From the NCBI GenBank assembly GCA_965112735.1, contig OZ218957.1:1550001-1614000 (forward strand): DNA of 64,000 nt, given 5' to 3'. How positions within the stretch are numbered: position 1 is the stretch's first letter; every line of letters starts with the position of its first letter. A program made the position numbers and the translations under genes. Shown piece by piece: positions 1-9,938 of the stretch. The notes beneath the pieces are model-generated. The model was given only the letters and a program-made list of their open reading frames with translations, had not been told where the DNA came from and did not search any database. Source of the stretch: Phaeosaccion multiseriatum. Lineage: Eukaryota; Ochrophyta, other classes.

Positions 1-3000
1 GCTCCGAGAGGGCCCGCAAGTAGGCTCGGACTGCGCTGATTCGCTGTTTGTCCGGATGCTTGGCGAGATACTGCTCCACTGCTTGGGGTGTATCCGCCAT
101 AAGCTGCTCGATGGGCTCCTCGCTGTTCTCGACTGCGTCGAAGCCTCTCCACTTGACGATTAAGAACCAGCTGCCATCAGCACGCCTAACCAGCCCCTCA
201 AAAGACTCGACTACGAAACTCTGAGTGCTGTGTGAGATCTGGTGGAGGACGTCGGTAGTAAGATTGACATCACCGTCGCAGTAGTAGCGTAGCCGGTTGA
301 TGTGCACGTCCAAAGTGCGCTTCTGTCCCACTAACTCCTCAATGCGATATACGTGGTGCTCGAGAGCCTCAGTCACTCGGCAAGGACCATGCCATCGGCC
401 AACGACCTTGCTCGTAGGCCCCACTGACGCCACCGTCACAAATACTCCAGGCTGGAAAATTGACTCGCTGGCGAGCTCGCGCGCGCGATCAAGATCCTTC
501 CTGTGCTCGGCGCCACGCCGCCCCTGCAATAGACGTGCGTTGATGCCATCACGCTTGCGCTCCCTGATCTTGGAGAGGTGCTCCTCGACCCGTGTACGTA
601 ACTGCTCCCGAATTTGCTGCAGCCCCTCAGCCATCGTGTCGACCTGCGCTTGGGTGAGTTGCTTCAACTCCACCTTCTGCGCTCGATCAGCATCATGAAG
701 CATAACCGTGTCGATAGGGCGCTGAGGTACATGGCCTGAATGCAGCTCAATCGGAGACTTGCTGGAACGACTGCTCTTGGTGCAACTGTTCTCGATGGAC
801 TCGACCACTGGCAGAAACTGCGGCCACGACTCTGGTAGCGCCCTCATCTCTGATAGTAGCGGCTGCATAAGCTTCTGAAGCGTTTGCACTCCGCGCTCCC
901 CAAGTCCACGGCTATAAGCCGCATGTGCCACCACAAAATGATGATCACACCTCAACATTGCTCTCAGCTCGCTCATCACCTCATTGAGGAAATGACTGCC
1001 TCTGTCACTCTGCCATCGAGGCACAATGCCATGCTGAGCAAACCATCTCAGCAAAGCCCGCGCGCACCCTCGTGCGGTAGCCTCATAGCACGGCTCGTAC
1101 ATTGTCAAGGACGAAAAGTCATCAAAAATGCATAGCGCGTACTGTACTTGAATCTGCATGAACCCATCAGGTCCATCAACCCAAATGATACCCTTGCCCA
1201 TCTTGACATAGTCAAACCATATCATCTGCTGGGGCTTGGTAGCATGCCATTGACCCAAAAGCGGTCGAGGAACGCGCAGCCCTACGCCATTGCTAAGGCA
1301 ATGAATACACTCGTTCACAAAGCGCTTGATATCCTCATGCTGGCCATGCCAGACAAAGTCCTTCCCTACAGCTTCCAGCGTGTTGGTCATCCCACGATGG
1401 CCCATGCCCCCCTGGTGGGCCACTACGCTGAGCCGAAGGCGCAAATCCTCTGCCTTACGCGGTATCCAAATCTTTGACTGCTGAGCGTCGTCATCTGTGC
1501 TACTTTTTGCTCGAATCAGACCGCCGTCGCCAGTCTGTGAGAGAAGCAGTTGGCGACCACTCTCTCCCACCTCTTTGCCAGCGTCCAGGAGCTTTGCAAA
1601 GGCCTCCTGCTGAACGCTGACAATCTCCTGCTCCGTGGGCCAAAGAAAGTCAGGCGCCATCATGTCAAAGACCTGCATGGCTCCGAATTTCCCGCCTCGT
1701 AGAGCCAACACGCAAGGCGCTGCATGGCTCGTCCTCTTGCGCCAACGGCTCAGAGGGTCAGCCCACAAGTGCTTGTCGCCAGGCAAATGCATAATTGTAT
1801 AGTCAAATGCCTGCAATCGAAGTGCCTGTCGCTGCAGCCGCTCTCGCATGGGTTTGGTCAGACCCGGGTACTGTGGGTCGTTAGACCAGAGAAAAGCCAA
1901 ATTGCGATGGTCGCAGAAAATGTATACCTTCCTCGCCCCTACCAAAGCGTACTCATTCTGAATCACAGTCCGGTAAGTGGCATCTGCCTCTTTGTCCACA
2001 GTTGCTCGCTTGAGCTCATGCTTCCCAAAGCCACCTGAACAGAAAGCGACCGGCTCCATGTCCATCTCGTCAAGAGGAAGACCCACGTTCTCGGGTCTAC
2101 ACTGTGCGATCATGCCCCCCCAGTAGCGGTCACTGGCGTCTGCAAACACTAGTACTACCTGCTCAGGGTCCGGGTGAGCGCGCACCGTGTTCTCTGCGAG
2201 CACGCGCTTGATCCCCAAGAAAGCCGCGTCATGCTCAGCTGTCCACCTCTTGTCTAGTTGAATAGTTGCAGCCACAGCCTTAGAGCGCTTGTGCTGATGC
2301 GGTTTGGCATTAGCCTCCCCCAAACACTCATTCAACAAGTCATACAGAGGCCCCACCCACTGTGCGAAATCTTTCACCCAGCGGTTGAACCACTGTATTC
2401 CACACAGGAACGTCATCAGATCGCCCGCTGTCTCCGGCGTACCCAAGTCTGTCAGACCTTGAATTCGCTCCGGATCGTGACGAGTACCATGTCTGTCATG
2501 CACTCTGCCCACGAACTTCAACTCACTTCCGAAACTGAATGAGCTGACTCCCATCTTCAAGTTCTTCTCGTGAAGCTTGTCCATGGTGAGTTCGGTCCTC
2601 TCGACCAGCTCCTCACCCTCGATAGCCCAGTAGGCGATATTGTCAATGTACACAGCGTGAGTCTTACCGACTTCCTCGCGAAAGACCTCGCTCATGGTAC
2701 CTTGCACATATGCCGCTGAGTTGAGGGCTCCCTGTGGTACTCTCGTAGGAGTCACCTTTGCGTCTGAGGTTATGTAAGTGAAATGCTCCTGGCACCACTC
2801 CTCGAGCGGAAATTGCCAAAAGAAATCCTTGCCATCAATCTCAATAAACCATCTGGCCCCTCGCAGTGCGAGAGAGATAGTCTCCGTGTCAGTCATACCG
2901 AAATCAACCTTGACTGTGTTTGCGTTAGCTGCCCGAAGGTCACACACCAGTCTGTACTTACCGGGCTTTCCCGGCTTTCCCACTGCGAAGGCTCGGTTAG

Positions 3001-5059
3001 AATACACGCTCTGCGGGTTGCTGTAGCCAAAGCCCTTGTCTACCATTTTATTGGTGAACTCGCGCACAAAGGCCGCCTTCGGACCGGGTTGCTTGATAGG
3101 GAGCTGCGAATGTGGTTCAGAGCTCTTGAACTGCACCTTCATCGGCTCAACCTTAGCAGCACCGTCCTCCCACAGTAACTCATCCCGCCACACGTCAGGC
3201 CACTTCAGTAGTGCCCTCAGCATCGGTTCTTTCAACCGCTCGGGAAAATCATGCTCTGCTATAGCATTGTCGACGACTGACCCCAAACGTGCCTCTAGGC
3301 TCTCGTATGTGGGCGGCAGTCCGTCCTCAGGTTGCTGAATGGTATCAGCTACACCGTCATACTGTTTGATCTCTTCATTGTTAAGGTGGTAGGTTCCTAC
3401 CGATCCTACTATGGGCGTCTTGCCCGTCCCCTGCTCAACAGGAAACAAATCGTCACTCTCCTCTGAGGGAGCCGACGAAAAGAGACTCATCACTCTACCT
3501 GCGCTGGAGCTGTGAGGCTCTGCCTCCTTCTCCTTCTCCGCAGTCTCTCGTTCGCGACGCAAAGCTTCTTCGCTATGCATCGTCTCGAACTGGGCTCGAA
3601 TGGATGATAGTCCAAAAGCCTTCTGAAGAGGACGACCTAGACACATCATGTCGATCTCCTCCAACACGTACGCATTGCGCAGACTCTCTTCCATCTGAAG
3701 GGTACTCACTGGCCCCCATGGAAAGTCAAACAACAAATGCGCTCCTGTCAAAACCTGCGTGGCTTCGACCAGGCCATTTCCAGTCTTGAGGCTCCGGGGT
3801 TTAATGACTGTGAGCTCGCCACCTCGCCCGAGCGCAACAAACTTGTCTGCATCTCGGCGGGAGATAACCAGCCCCACATCACAGCCCGAGTCCCAAACTG
3901 CGGAAATCTTCAGCCGTGCGGCTTCCGACACCGTCTCAGATGGGTTGGCGACGAGATCAACTGTGACTCTCTCCCCTTCCACATCCTCTGCTACGGCTCC
4001 TGCATCTGCCTCTGCTGATGCCAGGACCTTAATGTGCGGGTGTTTCTTCTTATAGTCCGCCCACAGCCGATCCTTCTGATCTTGGGAGGTCGTTGGGCAC
4101 TTCCTGAGGGTGTGGGCTAACTCACATGAAAGACACTTTCCAGAGAAAGGGCGTGGCTCCTTAGCCCCCCCTCCTCCGGCAGGCTTAACATCCTCCTTGG
4201 GTTTTGCTTCAACCGAACCACCACTTGCAGCTGCACCATTCTTGGCCGCCGCCTGCTCCTGCTTCTTCTTCTTCCAGGCGGGCTCTCCCCCCTTTCCAGA
4301 ATTAGCAGAGCCGCCTCCTCCCGTCTTCTTCAAGTTGGGCAAGGCCTGTTCCGCCGTGAGATTCGCTCGCGCGGCAGCAGCTCGAGCATTAGCCCACCCC
4401 ATGTGGATATCAATCACGAGCTCAAACCACTGCTTGTAGTTCTTGTCCCAATCAATCGAGCTCTGCCACTGTCTCTCGGCATCTTTAATGAGCTTCACCA
4501 TATTGGAATCAAATCGGTTCAAGACACTGTTGAAAGCAAACCTGATGGACTTCGTAGCCGCCTTATCTTTGGGCAGCCACCAATTGTCTGCAGTGCCATC
4601 CTCCGTCTGCAAGAGGGAGCTGAAGGAGCTGTTCTTGATCATACCCAAAAACTCCGTATGGGCATATATTAAAGCCTCCTTCAGCGCTCCGGCGTTCTCA
4701 CGATTCGCACATTCTATCGTGATCTCGTCGGCAATAGATGCAAGTGTCTCTCCTTGCACGTCGCTCTCAGAATGTTCCTTCAACCAATCCTTGAGCCATT
4801 TCTTCACGTTCTCAGTGTTCAGCTCTGTTACCTGTACCTTTAACTCAACGCTGGCTTGCGTTCTCAGAACAGGGTCCAACAAAGTAGCCATGTCGGGAAT
4901 GCGAGCTTGCTGTCTAGCGAGTCTCATTCTCTCTGCGCACCTCTCATAGCCATACACAAAGGTGTTCACTCTGATCGGAGTCTTCTGCCCTTTAAGAATC
5001 GGCCAATCTCCTCTCCAATCGCTGGTGTCATACTTATCCTGCTCTGAAGGCGTAGCCAT
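1..5059 (-). CDS. Gag-Pol polyprotein of a Ty3/gypsy-type retrotransposon (partial, C-terminus off window)
   Basis: A single frame from the ATG at 5059 (MATPSEQDKYD) stays open for 1686 codons to the window edge. Seen in order: a gag region; a zinc knuckle at about residues 308-324 (CLSCELAHTLRKC, C-x2-C-x3-H-x4-C, one residue shorter than the usual C-x2-C-x4-H-x4-C); an aspartic protease DSG near 388; RT motif A (IEIDGKDFFWQF) near 740, motif B (PQGALNSAAY) and motif C YIDN near 806; RNase H (FADASDR near 973, then ADPLSRW); integrase HHCC zinc-binding region near 1213-1250; integrase core with Asp in FDYVKMG, Asp in SDRGSHF and Glu in GLGERG; a C-terminal RWHGPCRV segment; and a chromodomain-like stretch (WFLIVKWRGFDAVE) near 1628-1643. 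The RT catalytic pair reads Asp-Asn, not Asp-Asp, which is unusual. Gag and pol sit in one frame with no shift. Everything else looks intact. Confidence 0.88.
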   Translation of the reverse strand, partial: MATPSEQDKYDTSDWRGDWPILKGQKTPIRVNTFVYGYERCAERMRLARQQARIPDMATLLDPVLRTQASVELKVQVTELNTENVKKWLKDWLKEHSESDVQGETLASIADEITIECANRENAGALKEALIYAHTEFLGMIKNSSFSSLLQTEDGTADNWWLPKDKAATKSIRFAFNSVLNRFDSNMVKLIKDAERQWQSSIDWDKNYKQWFELVIDIHMGWANARAAAARANLTAEQALPNLKKTGGGGSANSGKGGEPAWKKKKQEQAAAKNGAAASGGSVEAKPKEDVKPAGGGGAKEPRPFSGKCLSCELAHTLRKCPTTSQDQKDRLWADYKKKHPHIKVLASAEADAGAVAEDVEGERVTVDLVANPSETVSEAARLKISAVWDSGCDVGLVISRRDADKFVALGRGGELTVIKPRSLKTGNGLVEATQVLTGAHLLFDFPWGPVSTLQMEESLRNAYVLEEIDMMCLGRPLQKAFGLSSIRAQFETMHSEEALRRERETAEKEKEAEPHSSSAGRVMSLFSSAPSEESDDLFPVEQGTGKTPIVGSVGTYHLNNEEIKQYDGVADTIQQPEDGLPPTYESLEARLGSVVDNAIAEHDFPERLKEPMLRALLKWPDVWRDELLWEDGAAKVEPMKVQFKSSEPHSQLPIKQPGPKAAFVREFTNKMVDKGFGYSNPQSVYSNRAFAVGKPGKPGKYRLVCDLRAANANTVKVDFGMTDTETISLALRGARWFIEIDGKDFFWQFPLEEWCQEHFTYITSDAKVTPTRVPQGALNSAAYVQGTMSEVFREEVGKTHAVYIDNIAYWAIEGEELVERTELTMDKLHEKNLKMGVSSFSFGSELKFVGRVHDRHGTRHDPERIQGLTDLGTPETAGDLMTFLCGIQWFNRWVKDFAQWVGPLYDLLNECLGEANAKPHQHKRSKAVAATIQLDKRWTAEHDAAFLGIKRVLAENTVRAHPDPEQVVLVFADASDRYWGGMIAQCRPENVGLPLDEMDMEPVAFCSGGFGKHELKRATVDKEADATYRTVIQNEYALVGARKVYIFCDHRNLAFLWSNDPQYPGLTKPMRERLQRQALRLQAFDYTIMHLPGDKHLWADPLSRWRKRTSHAAPCVLALRGGKFGAMQVFDMMAPDFLWPTEQEIVSVQQEAFAKLLDAGKEVGESGRQLLLSQTGDGGLIRAKSSTDDDAQQSKIWIPRKAEDLRLRLSVVAHQGGMGHRGMTNTLEAVGKDFVWHGQHEDIKRFVNECIHCLSNGVGLRVPRPLLGQWHATKPQQMIWFDYVKMGKGIIWVDGPDGFMQIQVQYALCIFDDFSSLTMYEPCYEATARGCARALLRWFAQHGIVPRWQSDRGSHFLNEVMSELRAMLRCDHHFVVAHAAYSRGLGERGVQTLQKLMQPLLSEMRALPESWPQFLPVVESIENSCTKSSRSSKSPIELHSGHVPQRPIDTVMLHDADRAQKVELKQLTQAQVDTMAEGLQQIREQLRTRVEEHLSKIRERKRDGINARLLQGRRGAEHRKDLDRARELASESIFQPGVFVTVASVGPTSKVVGRWHGPCRVTEALEHHVYRIEELVGQKRTLDVHINRLRYYCDGDVNLTTDVLHQISHSTQSFVVESFEGLVRRADGSWFLIVKWRGFDAVENSEEPIEQLMADTPQAVEQYLAKHPDKQRISAVRAYLRALSE

Positions 5060-5213
5060 CCTCCTAGGTTTCCCTAGAAGACTGCACTGATGTCTGTCGC
5101 TGCTGAAGTCTCGTTGGACGTCTCCTCAGAACTCCTGCAACTGCTGTTATTCTTCTTTCGCAACTCTTTATGCGAGAACTAGTTCTGTGCTAAGCTGACG
5201 TAGAAAAGCTTAA

Positions 5214-5226
5214 GGGGTTTGGACCA
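5214..5226 (-). promoter_or_regulatory. Putative tRNA primer-binding site
   Basis: On the minus strand this reads TGGTCCAAACCCC: TGG, complementary to a tRNA CCA end, followed by ten bases that would pair with an acceptor/T-arm 3' strand. It lies directly inside the LTR-like segment and about 155 bases before the gag ATG, where reverse transcription would be primed. The tRNA was not identified. Confidence 0.45.
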
Positions 5227-5421
5227 AGTATTCGCCGCGCCTCTGGTGGGGCGTCGGTGTCCGTATTAAGTCTTTACTACTCACTTAGAGCTTGCAAGAA
5301 AAAGAGTGCTCTCCACACGCTTTCTATCTATCCCCCCTGGGTCAGGGGTGTCCATGAAGGTTACACTCATATTTCTGTGACCCCTGAATGTATGACCAAC
5401 ACTTTATAGGACAATAGCACA
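5227..5421 (-). repeat. Putative 5' LTR of the Ty3/gypsy-type element
   Basis: About 195 bp between the insertion edge and the primer-binding-like site. On the minus strand it begins TGTGCTATTG and contains a TATAAA-like sequence (plus-strand 5403-5408 reads tttata) that could serve as promoter. The inner end reads ATACT instead of the usual CA, so the inner boundary is uncertain by a few bases. The partner LTR is not in the window, so this cannot be confirmed by pairing. Confidence 0.5.
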
Positions 5422-5422
5422 T

Positions 5423-5524
5423 CCCCTCCACCTCACGCTCCATCAATACCACACATACACGCATCTACATATGGTTACAACTTACCTCGAGCGCTCCAAT
5501 ACTGAGCCCATAAGCTCTAATATA
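5423..5524 (+). mobile_element. Non-LTR element remnant L1 (3' tail only, plus strand)
   Basis: This is the terminal 102 bp of the same 3'UTR found in every array copy further right, here in plus orientation and ending ...gctctaatata. It begins exactly at the edge of the Ty3/gypsy element, so the copy was probably split by that insertion rather than being only 102 bp long. It is followed by catctcacacccc (5525-5537), a scrap of the zinc-finger target. Confidence 0.75.
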
Positions 5525-5537
5525 CATCTCACACCCC

Positions 5538-5930
5538 ATGACGCAGCACGAAGCAGCAGAAACCCTCGACTGGGGGCTCATGGGAGCCATCGACGGAGCG
5601 GCCGCCTGAGGAGCAGGAGTACACCAGCCAGCAGACAGCGAGACCATCAGCACACAGCATAGCAACCACAGTTAGTCACGCCTTGTCACCCGCACCACCC
5701 ACAGTAGGCTAGTTCACATATCACCTCCACCACCTCACTCCTTCCCACACCCCTTCATCTCCTCCTCCCCCCTTCACTCCCTTCCCATTCCCCATTATCC
5801 TCTACTCTACCACCCTTACCATCCTCTTCCCCTCCACCTCACGCTCCATCAATACCACACATACACGCATCTACATATGGTTACAACTTACCTCGAGCGC
5901 TCCAATACTGAGCCCATAAGCTCTAATATA
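5538..5930 (+). mobile_element. Non-LTR element remnant L2 (5'-truncated, plus strand)
   Basis: It begins inside the element ORF, encoding only the last residues (MTQHEAAETLDWGLMGAID...) to the TGA, then the full 3'UTR to ctctaatata. Its 3' junction abuts the antisense of the zinc-finger codons, as in all other copies. The opposite orientation to the array at 15-64 kb mirrors the opposite orientation of the zinc-finger exon here. Non-coding relic. Confidence 0.85.
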
Positions 5931-6128
5931 CATCTCACACCCCTCCACAGTACACCTCTTCCGCATTCTCACAGCTCCGTGGCTACTGCAAAGCCCTCCT
6001 TGGACCTGCTTCTTCTCACACCCCTCCACAGTATACGTCTTGACCACAGCTCCGAGGCTCAAGTAAAGTCCGCCCTGCTGCGAATGCTTTTCACACCCCT
6101 CCCCAGTCCACACGGTTTTGGATCCCGG
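5931..6128 (-). pseudogene. WRKY19-like zinc-finger exon, interrupted by retroelement copies
   Basis: Reading leftwards from an acceptor-like tgtctcgcag (6129-6131 is the AG end), the exon encodes PGSKTVWTGEGCEKH and then fingers of the form C-x4-C-x9-C-x2-H (for example TVEGCEKKQVQGGLCSSHGA). The first finger has lost its second Cys and His (GGLYLSLGA). The frame is open until the third finger is cut after Cys-Glu by the 3' end of retroelement L2. Such fingers occur in tandem in many stramenopile proteins; the function of this one is unknown. A homologous exon lies in opposite orientation near 15.1 kb. Confidence 0.65.
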
Positions 6129-7504
6129 CTGCGAGACAAGAGGGTCTTCTCCTCAGAGAGTTCTTTAAAACAGATAACGGGATAAGAGGTTAGGGTATCA
6201 TGCAGGGAACCCCAGCTCTGAGGAAAAGACCCTTCAACACAAAAACAAAGATTATCTCTCCTCAGGGCTTTTCCCTCAGAGTTCTCGCCGTAGTCCTGAA
6301 AGACAGAGAGAAGTCTCGCCCGTTCACGCTCACCAGCTCTGAGTGGCTCCTCACCAAAAAAGTGGGAGGACTTGGCTGAAGGTTGAATCGATGAATCCTA
6401 CGCAGGGTGTCGTCGTCCTTAGGAGACAACCTCTCCCACCACCACTTCCTCCCCTCCTCTCCCTCCGGGACGCGGGTCACGATGGACTGAAGGCCTTAGC
6501 TTAGCGCCTCTAGCCGTATCACTCTCCAGTCCGTTGTAAAGAGAGGGAAAATACAGACCCCCAGCCTAAAGTTTGGGAGCAGGCGGTGTAACCTTTCCTT
6601 CTCTTTCCAGGGCGGTACTTCTCTTGCACGCTAGTTTTCTCTCCCCGGTTTCTCTTTGCTCTTCTCTTCAACTCTCTCTCTCTCTTGTTTCTCTCTCTCT
6701 CTTTCCCTCCCTCTCAGCAGCCGAACTTCACCACAGCTGGAGGGGGCTGCTGCTGCGGGAACGCTAAAGGGTGGTGAGTGACGAGGAAGGGGGAAGGAAG
6801 GGAAGGGGGCGAAAATGAGCTTCATTGACATAATTATCTTCTCCTCCTCCACATCTGAGGCGGCGAAGCCTGGATGAGGGAAGGAGCAGAGAAACGCCAT
6901 CTGTGAACACCGATTGGAGGACCAACCGATGAGGGATTGCCTCCTGTTACTTTCTTTTTTCTTATTTGGTATAGGCATGCATGTCTTGGGTAAGGGCTCT
7001 CCCCTCCCCAACAGTCGTACGTACGTAACCGTATAACCTTACGTGTATAGCCTCATCGGCTGCCGTGCGCATACGTAGGCTAGGAATGCCTTGCGGCTCG
7101 GGTTTCTGCACCACCCAAAACGGCCTCGTCCTCGTGCACGCATTTATCACCCCTATCCCCCCTCCCCTCCCCCCCTCCACCGCACCCCACCCCACCCCAC
7201 CCCACCCCACTCCACTCCACTCCACCCCACCCCAAATCATAAAAGTATGTACAAGCACGCGAGAGAGAGAGAGAGAGAGCACCCATCACGGCATTCCAGA
7301 AGTATCACCACCACTGGTAGGTAGGGCGGTTGGTACTCCAGTTCCTGCCAATGCAATGAGCTTCCATAAACGCTTTCCACTACCAGCCACACAGCTTCAC
7401 TCCACAGGTAGTCAGTCAAGGCAGTACCCCCAGCCTCTCTCCCCAAGTCACAGCTAGGCCAGACAGCCCAGTACCAGCCAGACAGTATCCCATCTCCTCA
7501 CCCC
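6129..7504. other. Spacer with zinc-finger gene upstream sequence and simple repeats; no gene recognised
   Basis: 6129-6240 is homologous, in inverted orientation, to about 15000-15110 and is probably intron or upstream sequence of the zinc-finger gene. Further right are pyrimidine tracts (about 6665-6717, TC-rich), a CCCCA/CTCCA-type array (about 7180-7233) and a GA run (about 7259-7280). Short ORFs occur on both strands but overlap these repeats and show no recognisable domain. Part of the right side must be the PI31 3'UTR. Confidence 0.5.
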
Positions 7505-9473
7505 TCACATAAACAGGTTATCATCGTTGTTGCTACCCCGGGGACCTGGTGGCTGCAAGTGGTCCGGATTGGGCCCCCCAAACGGCCCCAACCCTACCCC
7601 GCCCCCGGGACCCCTGCCCCCGCCCCTACCCCTTCCACCTCCTCCCCCCATCCCACCTGCACCACCACCGCCAGGGCCCCCCGGATGGTGCGGCAGCCCT
7701 CCCCCCAGCGGTGGACCAAAGGGGTCGAACCTCGGCTGAGGGGGGTACCCCACGCCGCCCCCTGCACCACCCCCAAGCTCCCCTCCGCGGCCCCCGAACA
7801 TGGGGTGCTCAGGTCCCATAAGTCCTCCTGCGCCGCCCCCCGGGATGCCTCCTCCCCCTCCCAGCCCTCCTCCCACCCCTTCCCCACCGGGAGGCATGAG
7901 GTTGGACGGAAAGATGTCTCCACTAAAGTCTCCTCGTCGCCCTCCCCTCCCCGGCCCTCGCAACCCGTCGTAACCGTAGCCTCCCTCTCCTCGGGTATCC
8001 ATAGAGGAGGAGGAGGAGGAGGAGGAGTCGGGGTCATCCCCTCGTCGCGGTGCTGAGGACTGCCTCCCTCCGGGGACTTGTGCTGGCTGGGCAGTCTCGG
8101 GTGCGGGCTCGGGAGGAGGGAGGATGGAGGCGAGGACACGCTCCTGGAACGCTTTGAAGGTGCTCTATAAGGGGAGGGGCGAGGGAGGGAGGGAGGGAGG
8201 GAGGGAGCGGAGGAGAGGAGGAAGGTATAGAGGGAGAGAGGGAGGGAGGGGAGAGGGGGAGAGAGACAGAGAAATGGAGGAGGACAAAGTAAAGACAGTC
8301 AGGCGCAGTCGCAGAGGCCTTCCAAGCTCAAGCCCGAGCCAGCAGCAGTAGTTGGTGATACAGCAGCAAGAGCAGCAGTTGGTGGTATAAGAGCAGCAGC
8401 CTACCTCAAGGGCGGTCGCCAGGGCCTCCCACTCGCCCTCCCTGGCCGAGGACGGTGATTGTCCCCCCTCCCCCTCCCCCTCCCTCCCCCCCAGCTCCAT
8501 GGAGGCAAGGGGGCCCTTGCGCAGGGCCATATGGCACTCCACGGCCCCGTCCACTTCCACGAGCTTCAGGGAGTAGCTCTTGCCTGGGGAGGGCAGATGG
8601 ATTAGGGGGATTGAGCGCGAGAGGAAGAGAGATGCCGCCACCCGCAGTCTTGTTCATGCCTGCTTGTCTCTCCTCTGCTATTACGGCACCTCTGCTGCCG
8701 TTTGCTGCTGCTTATGCTTGTGCTTCTGCTCTTGCTCTCCCCCCCCCCCCAATCGAAGAGGCATGGCCCGTCCGTCCCTCCCTCCTTCCCTCGCCCCCCC
8801 CGGCCCACTCACCCTTTTGGTCGTCTCTGCGGTACTCGAAGCTGACGACGCCAGCGTCGCTGTTCCAGCCCGTCGGCACGAGCTGCGCCATCGACACGTC
8901 CCGAATGGGGGCAGCGAAGCCCGACACCTGATACAGTACAATTGTGTATAGCCCGATAGGAGGGGAGGGAAGGGGGGTGCCTTTAACTCATGGCTCTCCT
9001 TTGGACAACCCAATCGCCTTTGCGCGGCGACCCCACTCCCATCCTCCACAGCCCGCCTCTGCTCCGACTCACCCACCCACCTGTCCCGCATTGGAGTCCT
9101 TCCCCGTACAGATGAAGCCCTTGTGCGTGAGCAGGCAGTGGAGGGCCACGGACAGAACTTGCAGCCGAGTAGACGCCACCACTCCAGCCCGCTTGGCCAG
9201 GGAGAGGAAGTTGTCACCGCCGCCGCTACCGGTGGCATTCGCAGTAAAGTCGCCACCACCCCCGTTAGAAGTAGCTTCTGGCCCGCCGCCCGTCCCGCTG
9301 GCGCGCCCAGAGGCTGCCTCCGACGAAGTCTTCTTGTTGGAAGCCGCGACCTCACATATCGCCTCGGGGCGGTGGGCGCCCTCCAGTTCGGTCACTGCTC
9401 TCAGCATACCGTCCTTCACGACTCCCTCCGGGAAGAACTCCAGCAGCGTGCGCGCCTTTTCACAGTGCTCCAT
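7505..9473 (-). CDS. PSMF1: PI31-like proteasome regulator (PSMF1 family), four exons
   Basis: PI31 binds the 20S proteasome and modulates its activity and assembly. Exons (minus): 9473-9081, 8927-8813, 8583-8405, 8164-7505; total 1347 nt, 448 aa. The frame is kept across three GT-AG introns (donors CAG|GTGGGT, AAGG|GTGAGT, GAG|GTAGGC; acceptors ...tatcag, ...ccccag, ...ttatag). The N-terminal domain shows the family signature over exons 1-3: LHCLLTHKGFICTGKDSN, then LVPTGWNSDAGVVSFEYRRD, then KSYSLKLVEVDG. The C-terminal half is Gly/Pro-rich and ends with the PI31 hallmarks RFDPFGP and GPNPDHLQPPG and a final NLFM, the position of the proteasome-docking tail. About 85 residues before the conserved domain look lineage-specific, so the first ATG is less certain than the rest. 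It is divergent from RRP46. Intron 3 is GGGA-rich. Confidence 0.85.
8165..8404 (-). repeat. Purine-rich intron 3 of PI31 with GGGA repeats
   Basis: The plus strand at about 8176-8265 is almost pure G/A with GGGA repeats, which gives a long pyrimidine tract on the transcribed strand before the acceptor at 8165-8166. A CAG-rich stretch (about 8337-8400) lies near the donor. No coding potential is seen. Confidence 0.6.
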
Positions 9474-9938
9474 GACTGGAGTGAATTGTGGGAGGAGAGG
9501 GGGAGGGAGATGAAGGAGGCATGGAAGGGGGGGAGGGGATCGGAGGGGATCGGAGGGGAAGGGGAGGAACCTTCCGGATTGAGCTTCCCGCTTCTTCTAC
9601 ATCGGGCCACAATCATACTCTTCGATTGGCGAGAAAGGAAGGGGAGGAGGCAAAGGGGCCCAGAGGGAATCACCCCCCCAAAGTAGCTTGACCCTTCCGC
9701 TCTGTGGAAGAGCTGGATATTCCTTGCTTGTCAACAAACAACCCCTACCTTTCTTTGACGGCTCCCCGCCATCCACGGAAGTCTCTGCGAGACTCTTCCT
9801 TGTCAAAGGGCCGGACAAAGCCATTGTTCTCAACTCCCCTTCTCCCAACGAAATCCCCAGAGCTACAATCGTAGGCCGCCATCGGATCACCGAGGAGGAG
9901 GCGGGGAAGGGGGCGGCCATGGAAACCAGAGAGAAGAG
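9474..9938. promoter_or_regulatory. Shared bidirectional promoter region of PI31 and RRP46
   Basis: 465 bp separate the two divergent start codons, so both promoters must lie here unless there are upstream non-coding exons. It contains GGGGA-rich repeats (about 9500-9565) and no recognisable TATA box. A proteasome regulator and an RNA-exosome subunit sharing a promoter would allow co-expression; this is inference from position only. Confidence 0.4.

Larger units (their letters stand above)
1..5421 (-). mobile_element. Ty3/gypsy-type LTR retrotransposon, 5' part (continues past window start)
   Basis: The minus strand shows, from 5421 leftwards, an LTR-like segment, a primer-binding-like site, a short leader, and a gag-pol frame still open at base 1. 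The pol order is protease, reverse transcriptase, RNase H, integrase, which is the Ty3/gypsy order. The 3' LTR lies outside the window. Its outer edge abuts, at 5422/5423, the interior of a plus-strand non-LTR element 3'UTR, so this LTR element appears to have inserted into that copy; the other half and the target duplication would lie to the left of the window. Family assignment comes from domain order and motifs read in the sequence. Confidence 0.88.

Noticed and set aside
297-5047. A series of plus-strand ORFs of 60-170 codons
   Set aside because: They lie antisense to the continuous Ty3/gypsy gag-pol frame on the minus strand and have no recognisable motifs.
5871-6113. EsV-1-7 type repeat protein
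   Set aside because: Finger spacing is C-x4-C-x9-C-x2-H, not the C-x4-C-x16-C-x2-H of the EsV-1-7 motif; the WRKY19-like finger fits better.
6631-7289. Minus-strand ORFs of 69-126 codons upstream of the zinc-finger locus
   Set aside because: They overlap pyrimidine, GA and CCCCA repeats and each other in different frames, with no motif.
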